Below, in pieces: positions 10,188-20,890 of a stretch of DNA of 64,000 nt. The DNA lies in NCBI GenBank assembly GCA_003290165.1, contig QNQO01000537.1, forward strand, positions 558,001 through 622,000, given 5' to 3'. The translations under genes were made by a program, and so were the position numbers. The notes beneath the pieces were generated by a model. The model saw only the letters and a program-made list of their open reading frames with translations, made no database searches and was not told where the DNA came from. Position 1 is the first letter of the stretch. Every line of letters begins with the position of its first letter. The stretch is from Berberis thunbergii. Taxonomy: Eukaryota; Streptophyta; Magnoliopsida; Ranunculales; Berberidaceae.

Positions 10188-12420
10188 TTGGAAAGTGAGC
10201 TGGGGTTTTTAGGATCCCCGAACCTTATATTAATAAAAAAAATTGATGATAAAATTTACAATCGCTCATACGTTCACTCGTTTCATCATCTACAAAACAA
10301 TAGACTTGCTTCAAAGGTTCAACAAAGAACCTAATTATTTCTAGCTTCACCGCCTCCAGGTTAGGGAGTAATCTTGCAAGTGTTCTGCTACTATAAAGTG
10401 GTTGCAAGATAGACCTGCCATAACTTTTCTTCCTCGTAATTACCAATCAATCCTTTAAGCACTCTCATGACTTGATTGATACCTAATGTGGGCCCTAGGA
10501 TGTATGAGAAGTCGTTGTAAAGAATCAAAAGACAACGAATCATGATATAGAAACCATTGAATGCTAGCACTAAGTTAGCATCCCTACAAGGTTCTAATAA
10601 GCATTTGCATTCTACCTATATTATCATCATCAATTACCTGAATTTAGGATTTGTCTTCTTGCTTCGAGAAGACCTTTGAGGAAAAATTTTCGTAGGAGGA
10701 TGTATTGTGGTAACCTTATGTTCTTCTTCAATAGTGTTTTCCCCCACCTTTGCTGCTTTCGCTTCAAGTATGCTTTTAACTTCGGTGATCAATGCATCCC
10801 TTTCTATTCTTGCAATTTCTAAATTCAAATTAAACATTGATGACTTGGGGTGGTAGCCAATCCATGGGCGTTGTTGGATTTTTCCCCTGTCTTCCATCAG
10901 TTATCTCTCGTCCTACTTCAGGAAGTGTAAAAAGCAACTCATCATCTGCCTGAGGGGCTCGAGGTCCCTCTCTCTGTAATATCTTAATTTGGATGGTTTC
11001 AATACTTGTATTCACATCTTCAAACTCGGGACTTGTCGTCCCCGGGCTACCTAAATAATCATGATGATTAGTTGGGTCTCATTCCTTCGCTTTTTCAATC
11101 TCACTAGCTGTGTAGCCCACCTCTTGAAGGCCTTCCTCTGTTGTTTCTTGTACGAATTTGTCTTCATTGGTTTTAGGTTCATCCTGCTTAGCGCAGTGGG
11201 AGTCTTGTTGAGGAGCATTTTGTATGCATTTTGATCCTTTGACTTAAATGTGTGGCGACCATGTGCAACTGTCCATCCTTCGTCTAATTTCTTGCATGTA
11301 GCCTTCCATACTCGAGTTGGAGCTCTATTTGTGGATTTCACTTTCTCACACTGTATGCTAGTGTGTCCAAACCTTGTGCAGACACTGCACTTGGTAGGTA
11401 TCCAAGAGTACTCTACTTCAACGTGCCTGGTCTTTGAACCATCTATAATTACTGGAATTTCCTTAGGGAGTTTGGCTTTGGTATCTATCTCCACGCACAC
11501 TCTTGCAAAGGATAGCCTTGTGCGCTCTTCGGTAGCACGATCCAACATGATAGGTGACCCTAGTGCACTAGCGATTCTTTGGATGCCTTCTGGGTTCCAT
11601 AGGAATAGAGGGATTTTCTTTAGATTTACCCATATAGGTAGTGTAGAGAACTCCTCATCCTCATCAAGCATTGGTGACCATGCCCTTATAACAAACAGCC
11701 TACTGGCAATGTGTAGGGGTCCTTGTTCCAGCACTCTGGCTCTGCCTGTCTCTGTTTTGAATTTGAAGATGAAATTTTTTCGCCATGGATATACATCTCG
11801 AAGTTTTGTGTTCCCCAAGCTCTTGAGAGACAATCTTCCACATATCCATATGCTAGCCTCTTCCTGACAGATCTCCCCACAATAAGCTTCCCATATTCTA
11901 TAATCTGCGTTTTAAAGTCGCTTGTGTTAACAAGCACTGCCGGCCTATCGTTTACAGTGGAGGGTGCTACATATTGAAGCCTTGTTGCCTCCTTAAAGGA
12001 GGTTTGTTTCAGCATAGAGGCCCACGTTTTTTGCTTTGCTAGTTCGGTAGCAGCCGATTGTTAACCGATGGATCTGCATCCTTGTCCTCTGCTCTTCCAT
12101 GTGTAGGGCCTTCCTCCTTGTCATTTGCAGTTTTCCATGTTCCAGTGTTCGGATGTGCGTTGTCTGCCGTTGTGTTCTCGCCCTGTGTGGTGTTGTTCTG
12201 TTGATGTTCATTTGTAGTGTCTTGCAGATCTGGGTCACTTAGGAAGTGTAGGTACGCTTCCTTGTTGATCTGCAGGAAGGGTTTTCACTGTGCTCTCATT
12301 GTTGTTCCCAATCTCATCTGTTCCTGAAAGCCTTTGCTTGGGATCATGGTCCCTCCTCATTTCGATCGATGACTGTCGCAGTTCATGGGATTCGTGCAGA
12401 AAAATGAAACCCTAGTGAAG
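10188..12420 (-). mobile_element. LINE derivative carrying ORF1 but no ORF2
   Basis: On the minus strand the element has a 5' region (about 12420-12240), an ORF1 with DUF4283 and zinc-knuckle domains (about 12015-11051) and an ORF1 tail reaching about 10634. A 3' end follows at 10188, then an A-rich tail (10170-10187). That 3' end matches the last ~38 bases of the LINE at 1121, including TGGGGTTT and AGGATCC, which fixes the family. Nothing between about 10630 and 10188 resembles endonuclease or reverse transcriptase. The 5' end and target duplication could not be fixed. Confidence 0.72.
10634..12015 (-). pseudogene. LINE ORF1: DUF4283 and CCHC zinc-knuckle nucleic-acid-binding protein
   Basis: The N-terminal half of DUF4283 is read at 12015-11830 (QIIEYGKLIVGRSVRKRLAYG). 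The frame then shifts and continues from 11833 with YPWRKNFIFKFKTETGR, GPLHIASRLFVIRAW and LPIWVNLKKIPLFLW. The frame next gives PTKCSVCTRFGHTSIQCEK, a CX2CX4HX4C zinc knuckle. The downstream basic and low-complexity tail is split into further frames to about 10634. In plant L1-like elements this protein coats the element RNA. At least one frameshift (near 11830) and later breaks mean it is not translated as one product now. Confidence 0.8.
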
Positions 12421-12830
12421 AGATCATGGAAAACTTAAATTAGTGAAGAGATCATGAAATTGAAGAGAGAACGAAGACGAGTGAACATGAAATTTGTGAC
12501 CTTCCACCACCTATTTTTACTCACAATCATGTCAAGAAAATTGCCTATTTCATCATTACTGGATGAAAACTTTTCCATAGTTTTTCATGAAAAAAACTAG
12601 AACACACCCAAAGTTAGAATAGATCATCCTCAATTGAAAGCTGCAAATCTGTTTCCCATTTTCTTGAAGACTAAGGTCTTGATGCTCTCAATCCAGAAAT
12701 GTGCGAGGCTAATGGTGCTTCAATGACAAAATGCATGTACAGGACAGATAGCATTTTTACTAGGGTTTTTTTTTTTTTTTTGGATTAAAGGCCTCCAGAC
12801 CTTGTTACTTTTCGTACATTTGGGGTTAGT
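12420..12830. other. Non-coding DNA between the LINE and the repeat array
   Basis: No gene is seen. A stretch near 12470-12520 (GTGAACATGAAATTTGTGAC and the following CTTCCACCAC) resembles part of the copia LTR near 15720-15750, so a diverged LTR scrap may sit here. Confidence 0.4.
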
Positions 12831-13079
12831 ATGGACTGGTACTGGTAGACTATGGTGGTCATCATAGCATCTAGTCTCTTGTACCCATAGTTCGTTCGGA
12901 CTATTACTACTTGATTATGATGGTCCTCTTATGCATTATTCTGCACCCGTAGTTCATATGGACGATTACTACTGCTAGATTATGGTGGTCTTCTGCTTTA
13001 CTCTGTACCTGTAGTTCATATAACTTGTATAGTACTGTGGTCCTCTTAGCATTACTCTTTTGTACCCATCCATCCTTCG
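12831..13079 (+). repeat. Degenerate ~61-bp minisatellite, about four units
   Basis: Successive units share TATGRTGGTC, a CATTA(C/T)TCT-like core, GTACCCATAGTTC-type ends and GGACTATTACTAC-type starts, with starts near 12831, 12899, 12961 and 13021. Units are 58-68 bp and clearly diverged. The array lies about 500 bp upstream of the EPF1 TATA box. Confidence 0.6.
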
Positions 13080-13560
13080 TATTCAACAACCACAAGTTAG
13101 ATTGTCGTATCGATGAATCTCAAGGTCATTAATCACTGCTTACATGGACCACAAGGGATCAAATTTAAGTCCATCTGAAAACAAAAAAGTTGAACTGAAT
13201 CCTGAAGGAATTAAATTGAAGAGAGAGGAAGCAGAAAGCATTTATGTATGTCACAGTAGTTGCTCCGTTCGGTAATTTATCAGCTCTTCATTTAGTCAAG
13301 CCATAGGAGAAACTCTCGAGACTTTTTTAAAAGCACCTAATCACTCCGTTATAAAAACATCAAACAAAGCACACAGAGAGAAATGATGTTCACGTAAAAG
13401 AAGCTCTTTGTATTGCTCAATGAGTCACTAACAGCGTCCACTTCCGTGAGCCTACCTCTCTCTTCTACTCTTTCATGTGATCTCTCCTTCCCTAATTCAC
13501 CACCACCACCTAACCTGTGATTTGCTTCAATACCTTCACAATTGTCACCTTCTTTTGCCT

Positions 13561-13568
13561 TTATATAC
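13561..13568 (+). promoter_or_regulatory. TATA box of the EPF1 orthologue
   Basis: TTATATAC lies 110 bp before the start codon at 13678. Transcription would then begin near 13590, giving a leader of about 85 nt. Confidence 0.5.
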
Positions 13569-13677
13569 ACATCAAGTTCTACCATTTCTATTTCATCAAA
13601 CACTTTCAAGTTTCAAGGAACTCAATTACTTGTTGATTAAGGAAGGATACATCAGACTAGCTAAGGTAGAAAGAGTT

Positions 13678-14331
13678 ATGAGGACTTCACTTTGTGCCTT
13701 GGTGGTCTTCGCCCTTCTCCTCATTCCAACTGTGTTGTGCGCCAGACACATGCACTCACGTATGTGCACTTATCATCCTTATTTCCCAGATATGTTCTAT
13801 TTTTTGTTTTTATTTTCATTTATTTAGTCACGTCAATTTGACACATAGGAATATTGTCTATAGAACTGTCATGTCAAAAGTTACTGGTAGGTTTTTCTTT
13901 AAATGTGCTAATTTATTGCATTATTACTAAACAAAAAATCAATGGGCTTCATATTCTTCTATACTTGTGTACATTTTTTCCAAAGAAAATTATGAACACT
14001 ATTTGCTAATGTTATGTACAACAGTTGACCTTTGTTATGTTCTTGTAATTCAGATCACAGCCATAAAAGTCATACAATGCCTAAAACAAAAGATGGTGCT
14101 CCATTGGCGAAGCCGGATTGGTATGGAGAAAGGAGGCCAATCAGACATAGGCGACCAGATACTGTCCAAATTGCAGGGTCAAGACTGCCTGATTGCTCGC
14201 ACGCTTGTGGATCGTGCACTCCATGCAGACTAGTAATGGTTAGCTTTGCTTGTGCTTCATTAGCAGAGTCAGAGACATGCCCCATGGCTTATAAGTGTAT
14301 GTGTAACAGCAAGTCTTACCCTGTTCCATAA
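13678..14331 (+). CDS. EPF1: EPIDERMAL PATTERNING FACTOR 1-like secreted peptide precursor
   Basis: The gene has two coding exons, 13678-13759 and 14054-14331, with a 294-bp GT-AG intron (donor CAC|GTATGT, acceptor TTCAG|AT). The product is 119 residues. It begins with a hydrophobic signal peptide (CALVVFALLLIPTVLC), then a basic pro-region ending in RHRRPDTVQ, then the mature domain starting AGSRLPDCSHACGSC. That domain carries eight cysteines (PDC, HAC, GSC, TPC, FAC, ETC, YKC, MC) and ends KSYPVP. This mature domain is nearly that of Arabidopsis EPF1, the apoplastic ligand of ERECTA-family receptors and TMM that enforces one-cell spacing of stomata. The length, exon pattern and complete cysteine set suggest a functional gene. 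The EPF1 rather than EPF2 call rests on AGSRLPDCSHACGSC and the PMAYKCMCN ending. Confidence 0.93.
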
Positions 14332-14497
14332 AACATTAGTATTACTAGCCCTTTGTTGCCTTACTGAAACTAGCTTCTTGTAACCATAAATTTTGTGTGG
14401 TGTACATAGTTGGAGAGCTCCGTGACACCTTTGATGTCTAACATCATGCATTAGTAATGAAAGTGCAGTTTTGTTCTAATTTCTAGCGAAAATTCTA

Positions 14498-14625
14498 GGG
14501 GTCGAGGGAGGGAGCGAGCCACCCATCCTCCTCGAGATAAGTGACAGCATGCATCTCTAGAGCGATACACTCATCTCGAGAAGGATGGGTGGTTACACCC
14601 ATCCCTCGCACCCTCCATCGACCCC
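14498..14625. mobile_element. Small MITE with TA duplication downstream of EPF1
   Basis: A 128-bp palindromic element. Its ends are GGGGTCGAGGGAGGG and CCCTCCATCGACCCC, with matching inner arms (CCACCCATCCT... against AGGATGGGTGG) and a central spacer near 14540-14575. TA dinucleotides flank both ends (14496-14497 and 14626-14627), as in Tc1/mariner-type elements. It lies 167 bp after the EPF1 stop and could be part of its transcript. Confidence 0.65.
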
Positions 14626-14874
14626 TAGCAAAGCTCAATTTCTAGTCACTAATGCTATTATATACTAGCCTTGTTTACATTAGGACATGATGTTTTTACT
14701 CTAATTCCCATGTTTTAAAAAAAATGTTTTAATACAGTCCTGCAACAATTGAAAACTGCTAACACACACCCACCCATGTTTTTACTCTAATTCCCATTTC
14801 TCTGATTAATATGGGTTACAATCCATTTTCCTACTGAAAGTTTTTTTAAAAAAAACATTGGGTTGTTGTACCTT

Positions 14875-15230
14875 TTTATTTATTAATCCATGTCCGAAGG
14901 CTACATGACTGACCCTATAGAGTTAACCAAACCAGGCCCGAAGGCTACAATATTGTTGCCACTTAATATCTTCGTCGCCTCCATCTCGCATAGAGACTTG
15001 CTTTCGCTCTGGTCCATCGCCTCCACCTTGCATGGAGACTCGCTTTCACTTCGCTCCGGTCTAGTCCATCTAAGGAGCTGCATTCAATACCCAAAGGCTT
15101 ATCAATGGCGGAGAAAATGTGCTCCTAATAATCGGGCGAAAACTCACAAAATCCTAACTTGTGAGTCTCAAACCTGTGACCTCTCACAAGGAGAGTGGAT
15201 GTCCGACCAACTGAGCTACAATTGGTGGAC
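14875..15230 (-). mobile_element. tRNA-derived SINE
   Basis: On the minus strand the head contains an A box (TAGCTCAGTTGGTCGGAC, 15218-15201) and, 26 bases later, a B box (GGTTTGAGACTC, 15174-15163). Both are close to Pol III consensus. A tRNA-unrelated body follows, then an A-rich end (ATTAATAAATAAAAAGG, 14890-14874). No cloverleaf acceptor stem is seen, so it is not a tRNA gene. The body holds two tandem ~45-bp units (about 14970-15060) containing AAGYGAAAGCRAGTCTC and GGTGGAGGCGA-like blocks. Flanking duplications are not clear. Confidence 0.65.
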
Positions 15231-15535
15231 TATTGGAAGTTGTAATCATGGAAAGAGAGGCAGGGTAAGGCTCTTGGACAGGAAAGTGTGGTTGAGAGCA
15301 GAGCTTGGATCATCTTCAGAAAATGTTGCCATGCATCACCAAAAATTCTAATGAAAAATTACAGAGGATGGTCACGGATTCAAAATCAACATGTAACATG
15401 TATCCATGCTTCCTGTGTGCTAATATAGGTACTGGTAATTAAAACCCTTCTATGATCCATGGGTCTAACAAAAGTCCATTTTCCCTCTCTAAGTTGTGAA
15501 CTTCTAAAATTAAACGACGGTTTCATAATTGTAGT
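15231..15535. other. DNA between the SINE and the copia LTR
   Basis: No coding or structural feature could be recognised. The distal end of the copia 3' LTR may extend into this stretch. Confidence 0.4.
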
Positions 15536-15909
15536 TATTTCCTTTGAACGCAAGAAACAGGCACAATCAACAACAAAATTACAAATAACAACAAAGTAGT
15601 AATAAGAGAAATCAAGAAATGTCGGATAGTTAGGTTTCCTCTAATGAAGATATTTTCTTATCCAACTCTGAGATCTAGTTGAAGCATCTATAGTGGAAGA
15701 GATGAGATGAAAAAAGGGAGTGAGCATGAAAGTTGTGATCTTCCACCACACATCTCTGGAAGAAGATAGTTTGTTTAATATTTTCTTTCATGATTGAATA
15801 GATTACAATTAGCTCTATTTATAGGATACAAAGAATTAATGTTAGTGGTTGGAGTTGAAGACTCACAGCTGTGAGTCAGTGGATTCCTGTAGCATTGATT
15901 ATTTCAACA
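15536..15909 (-). repeat. Copia 3' LTR (distal edge not resolved)
   Basis: On the minus strand the sequence CTTGAGGGGGAGTG, a copia polypurine tract, leads directly into TGTTGAAATAATC at 15909, the usual copia LTR start. Inside is a TATA-like CTATAAATAG (about 15826-15817). No second copy was found to define the other edge, so 15536 is approximate. Confidence 0.6.
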
Positions 15910-16742
15910 CTCCCCCTCAAGCTGGTGCATAGATATCTCGCATGCCCAGCTTGTCTAAAAACTTTATGAAGACTTAGTTTGAGACTATGTTTGGTGAGAA
16001 TGTCGGCCAACTGATCTTTTGACCGAATTTTTGGTAACTTCATAATTTTCTCATCTAATTTCTCCTTAATGAAGAATCTATCAACCTCGACATGCTTTGG
16101 ATGATCATGTTGAACTGGATTATGAGCAATATCACATGCAACTTTATTGTCACAATATAATTGAATTGGTTGTTGAGGTGGATAGCCTAAATCTTGTAAG
16201 AGAAATTTTAGCCACAATGCTTGACAAAGTCCGAGAGTTATGCCTTGTTATTCTTCTTCTGCACTTGAATGAGTTGTTTCTCACTTCTCCATGTGACAAG
16301 ATTACCTCCTACAAAGGTGAAGTAACCTGAAGTAGACCGTCTATCATCAATCGCTCTAGCCCAGTCAGCATCAGTATACACATCTATGCTCTGAAAGTCT
16401 GTAGGATACATTCATATTTTGCTCTCCACGATTATGCATAAACTGACTGATAATACTCAATCAATAGACAAGATCTAGTCTGGTGTGAGACAAGTACATC
16501 AATCTTCCAATGAGTCATTGGTATCTTGTTTTATCAACTGGAACTTGATCAAAACTAATACATAGCTTCAGTCCTTCTTCTACTGGTGTATTAGTCGGTT
16601 GACAAGTCGACATGCCCATCTCATGTAATAAATCTAAGGTATACTTTCTTGGAGATAGAAGATTCCTTCCTTAGATCGTGAAACCTCGATTCCGAGAAAG
16701 TATTTCAAAGAACCTAAATCCTTCATCTCGAACTCTTTTGAT
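15910..16742 (-). pseudogene. Copia RT C-terminal part and RNase H
   Basis: Read on the minus strand, 16217-15928 encodes the copia RNase H with QLYCDNKVACDIAHNPVQHD, KHVEVDRFFIKEKLD and DQLADILTKHSLK. The 16250-16742 stretch is the degenerate end of the RT and connection, interrupted at 16742 by the hAT MITE. Stops and frameshifts are present. Confidence 0.88.
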
Positions 16743-17346
16743 CAGTGTTCTAAAAATCGCTAGGCGCTGGGCGGGCGGCGAGTAGGTGCCTAGTGCCCAG
16801 GGGCCTAGGCGGTTTTAGGTTTTGTATTATAACTTTAATAATTTACAAAAGTTAAGCATAATACCTTATCAATTACATCCAATTTAATGTCAATATATAT
16901 ATATGCAAAATTTATTAAAACTCAAATGACTAAAGTTGGTCATGATGTGTACTTTATATAAATTTGAATTTGTGTACTCTTTTATTTTTCTTCAAATTGC
17001 ATGAATAACCTCAGTTATGTTTGATAAAATCTATATTAGTAAAATTGGTACTGGCAGATCCTTTGAGAATTCCATTAAGTAATCATCCTTCGCTACATTT
17101 AGACATATCATCATTATCATCATCGAAGCCCATTCCCGAGATTTTCTAAAAAAACAATTAAATAGTTTATTTCTAAAAAATAGGAAAGAAAAATAAAATA
17201 AGAACACAATCAACCTTATTAAAAAAAAAATCTCCCAGACCGCCTAGACCCGCCCAGACAGCCGCCCAGGCATTAATCTGGGCGTTTTTCCACCTTCTAG
17301 CGCCTAGGCGGCCGCCTAGACCGATTTTTAGAACAGTGCTTTTGAT
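16735..17346. mobile_element. Non-autonomous hAT MITE with 8-bp duplications
   Basis: The element itself is 16743-17338 (596 bp). Its ends are CAGTGTTCTAAAAATCG and, inverted, CACTGTTCTAAAAATCG, matching at 16 of 17 positions. The inverted similarity continues into CTAGGCGC-type blocks. The flanks CTTTTGAT (16735-16742 and 17339-17346) are identical 8-bp duplications, which is the hAT hallmark. It interrupts the copia RT. No transposase is encoded, and the interior is AT-rich. Confidence 0.93.
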
Positions 17347-18208
17347 AAATATTTTTAGAGAGCTTTCCTTTCTTCTTCATCATTTCCTGTAACCACCATG
17401 TCCTCTACATATACAATGAGGTCGATAATCTTACCCTGTTGTTTCTTTAGGAATAAGTTGTGGTCTGAATTGCTCTAACTATAGCGTGAACCTTCCAAAC
17501 CATGCTCTCTGAAATTGTTTCAATCCGTACAGAGATTTCTGTAATCTACACACCTTCTGACTCTGTTTATTTTTTCTGACAAAATGCATCTTGGTGTGAG
17601 TTCCATATAAACTTCATCGGTCAATTCGCCATGTAAAAAGGCATTCTTCACATCAAACTGCTGCAATGGCCAATCTAAGTTTGCAGCTAAAGACAATAAA
17701 ACCCGAACTATGTTGATTTTAGTTATCGGCACAAATGTCTTTGTATAGTCGATCCCATAGGTTTGAGTGTACCCTTTTGCTGCTAGTCTTGCTTTAAAGT
17801 GTTCTATTGTGCCATCTGTGTGTAGATCCATCGACATCCAACTGGTTTCTTTCCTATTAGACGATCAATGAGTTCCCAAGTTCCATTTTTTTGTAGGGAT
17901 TTCATCTCCTCATTCATAGCAGTTTTCCATATTTTGTCAATTAAGGCTTTTTAGTGACTTATGGGATACATAATGACTTATTTGATATGACAAATGATGG
18001 TTAGATACATAATGACTCATGGAATACTTGGCTTTGCTAGTGAGATCAGGTTCATATGTGAGTTTAGGAATACCTTTGTTGCTACAAGGAAGATTTTTTC
18101 GTTTGGAAGTATCATGAATTGTCTTAGGAACATTCTCAACAAACGATTGGTTGGATGTGGCGGCTTATGGCGATAGAGATTCAGATTCTTGAATAGGTTC
18201 ATTACTTC
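17339..18208 (-). pseudogene. Copia reverse transcriptase, N-terminal part and linker
   Basis: The minus strand reads from 18208. A pre-RT linker is followed near 17930 by [19 protein letters not shown], and then at about 17837-17600 by [41 protein letters not shown] and [19 protein letters not shown]. This is the copia RT finger and palm start. It breaks into other frames near 17590 and is cut at 17339 by the hAT MITE. The Tat element interrupts it at 18208. Confidence 0.88.
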
Positions 18209-18864
18209 TGATGATACACGGTCTCTCTTCTACACCGTACATGTGTCATAAAGATCCCAAGAAATATTAGGCCTAAGCGTCATCCCAACACTGATCCGGC
18301 CCAAGAGATTCTAAGCTCGCACAATGCAGTTTGTCAAACGGACCCAAAATCATTACAGCCTGCTAAGCCCACGCGTCTCACGTCTATCTTCAATACCAGA
18401 AAGCCCTTCTAAGGCAAGTATCTTGAGGACAAGCAAGACAATAGCGTTTTGCTTCTGACTAAGAAGCAAATACCAGAGTATATGTCATGCATGGAAACTT
18501 TTATCTATAAACTACTCACGGTCTGCGCATCTAGGAGCACAAGGTTAACAGGGAAACTCCCCTTCATAGCACAACTCCTAATTAGAAAGGATCTCCACGA
18601 AAATCTTCTTCCCTAAACTACGCCACGATGGCCTGGTCGAACCAAGAATCTAGCACTATAAATAAAACATGAGGTTGGTAAGGTAAAGGTACGCTACAAA
18701 TTCCCTGTTTACAACATTACGCCTTCCTCAGATCCCCGTCTGACTTTAGCATCAGAATGCCATCAACCACCACAATGGTGGTTCGTGGCTCACGTGCATT
18801 TGTTGTGCAGGTCAGCAGGTTTGCAGATCAAGGTCAAAGCATGGAGCAAAAATTGAGTGCATCA
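18209..18864 (+). repeat. Tat element 5' LTR
   Basis: Matches 28439-29093 along its length with many substitutions and small indels. Starts TGATGATACACGG and ends TGAGTGCATCA. A TATA-like CTATAAATAAAAC lies at about 18656-18668. Confidence 0.93.
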
Positions 18865-18886
18865 GTTTGGCGTCGTCCGTGGGGAC
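18865..18886 (+). promoter_or_regulatory. Putative primer-binding region of the Tat element
   Basis: Directly after the LTR comes TTTGGCGTCGTCCGTGGGGA, the conserved block found at this place in Tat elements. It diverges from a standard tRNA 3' complement, so the primer is not certain. Confidence 0.5.
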
Positions 18887-18938
18887 AACAAAGTTCCTAA
18901 CCTTTTACTAGCATCACCTCTCTTCAAAATACAAGAAT

Positions 18939-20890
18939 ATGGTTACTACTAGATCACGTGACAATGGTGAACAAGGGGACACGTCAAACGCACAGACTAG
19001 CGCTATATCGCCGCTCTCACTGGTGCCTGTGACACACAGGCAGCAAATTCACACCCCCGAGCCAGCAACAGTAATGAAGATTTGTTGTCATCTCAAATAC
19101 AGCAAATCGCCAAAGCAGTGAAGGTTCTCATACAGAAAAACCCTCCACCTGCTAATGGAGATTAGGAGCAACACATGCCTCTGTTTCTGAAAGACAACAA
19201 AGAGCAAACACAGGAGAGTCAAGCCCATGTAAGTTTTCATTGAACTAGAAGAGGTGGCGCAGCTAACACAGACTCGACTTTCAGGGTAGATAGGCTCGCC
19301 CCGCAAAACCCCCTCCATAGAGGGGCACATGACCGAGACGTGATATATCGCCTCTCTGTTCCACCATTCGTGGACCGTATCATAAACGAGGTTCTTCCAA
19401 AGAAGTTCATGCCTCCAAAACTCGACTTCTATGACGGGACTACCGATCCATTCTATCACTTGCGCCACTAGCAGCATGTAATGGCACTCAAAGAAGGATC
19501 CGAGTCGGTGATGTGCAAAACTTTCCCTACCATCCTAAAGAAGTCACCACTAACATGGTTCCGCAACCTCTAGCCAAAGTCGATCGACTCATTCAAGACG
19601 CCAGCCAAGGAATTCCTGAAGGACTTTGTCGGAAGTCAGCATCTACGAAAAGGCCCATACTACATACTCTTTCTGAAGTAGAAATTTAACGAGACATTAA
19701 GGAAGTATGTCATGCACTTCAACGATGAGCTAACGTTCATTTATGGCTGCAGCGACGACATAGTCGTGACGTCTTTTACCGCTAAGAGAGGGGAAGCTTT
19801 ACGACTTCTTCACCTTGGAACCCCCTTTGGATATGGAAAAACTCCAGAAGGGCGCCCAGAGGTACACTACCTTAGAATAGATGAAAACAGTGAAGTAGGA
19901 ATCAGAAGTCGAGAAGAATCCCTCCGTTCCTCAGGACGTGAATGAGGGAAAAAAGGCAAGAGGACGAAGAAATGAGCAAACGAAAGCGCAATGAAAACAG
20001 GCCAGACCCTTGCCGAGTCAGGCTAGAGAAAGCTTCCAACTACATTGGATTCAGATCCATGACCCCATTCAATTCTAGCTTATATGACGTCTTGAATTTC
20101 ATGAAAAATTGGGAAGATCTAAATTGGCCCCCAAAGCAGCGTGGAGACCCCTCCAAACGTGACAACAACAAGTACTGCTCGTACCATAAGGAGGGTCACC
20201 ATGACACCAACGACTGCAAGAGTCTAAGGTACGAGATCGAATATTGGATTCGCATGGGCAAGCTAAAGGAATTCCTAGGTGCATAGAAGCAACCAGAACG
20301 ACCTAGGGACAGGGGAGAGACAATCAAGGAGATTGAGAATGAGACTCCGGGCATAATCTATGTCTTTCATGGAGTCAGATCGGATGAAGGTCAGTCAAAC
20401 ATATCCTGCAAGAAAACTCTACTAGAGATGCGGAAACAACCTGTAGACGATGACAAACACGTATACTACTCGAGGGTGCAAAGCCCCATCCCCACCTTAA
20501 CCTTTACAGACAAGGACCTCGAAGGCGTTCGTGCACCGCACAATGACAATCTCGTCATTTCAGTCTCAATTACAAGGTGGGAATTGAAGAGGGCCCTGGT
20601 GGATACGGGAAGCTCCCTCAACGTCTTGTTCTACAACGCGTTCTGCAGTATGGACCTCAAGGAGGAGAACCTGACACCCTCCAATTACCCGCTGATTGGA
20701 TTCAGCGGAGAGAAATGCTTACCGATCGGGAAGATAAGGTTAGCAGTAGTGGCAGGAGAGCCAAACTGAGAAAAGTCATGTTCTCGGACTTTATGATAGT
20801 CGACGTGTCGTTTACCTACAATCTTATCTTGGGAAGACCGTGGCTTTACAATATGGAGGCAATAGTCTCCACCCTTCACTAGTGCATTAA
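18939..20890 (+). pseudogene. Tat gag-protease, broken
   Basis: The gag begins MVTTRSRDNGEQG at 18939. After breaks it gives LPKKFMPPKLDFYDGTTDPF (near 19395-19455), then EFLKDFVGSQHLRKG and later YVMHFNDELTFIYG (19705-19750). From 19942 to 20286 it gives PWPPKQ-type linker text and the finger CSYHKEGHHDTNDC, a CHHC variant usual in Tat. From 20428 the protease follows, with ALVDTGSSLNVLFYNAF (catalytic Asp codon at 20602), and in a shifted frame to 20882 FTYNLILGRPWL. In-frame TAG stops at 19469, 19571 and 19679 each fit an original CAG. At least two frameshifts occur. It cannot make a full product. Confidence 0.85.

Noticed and set aside
13477..13827. A longer frame that reads through the EPF1 start and intron
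   Set aside because: It is in a frame that includes the EPF1 first exon but continues into the intron. The donor at 13760 and the second exon give the correct EPF1 product.
15160..15220. tRNA gene on the minus strand
   Set aside because: A and B boxes are present but no acceptor or anticodon stem can be formed. The A-rich end and body indicate a SINE.
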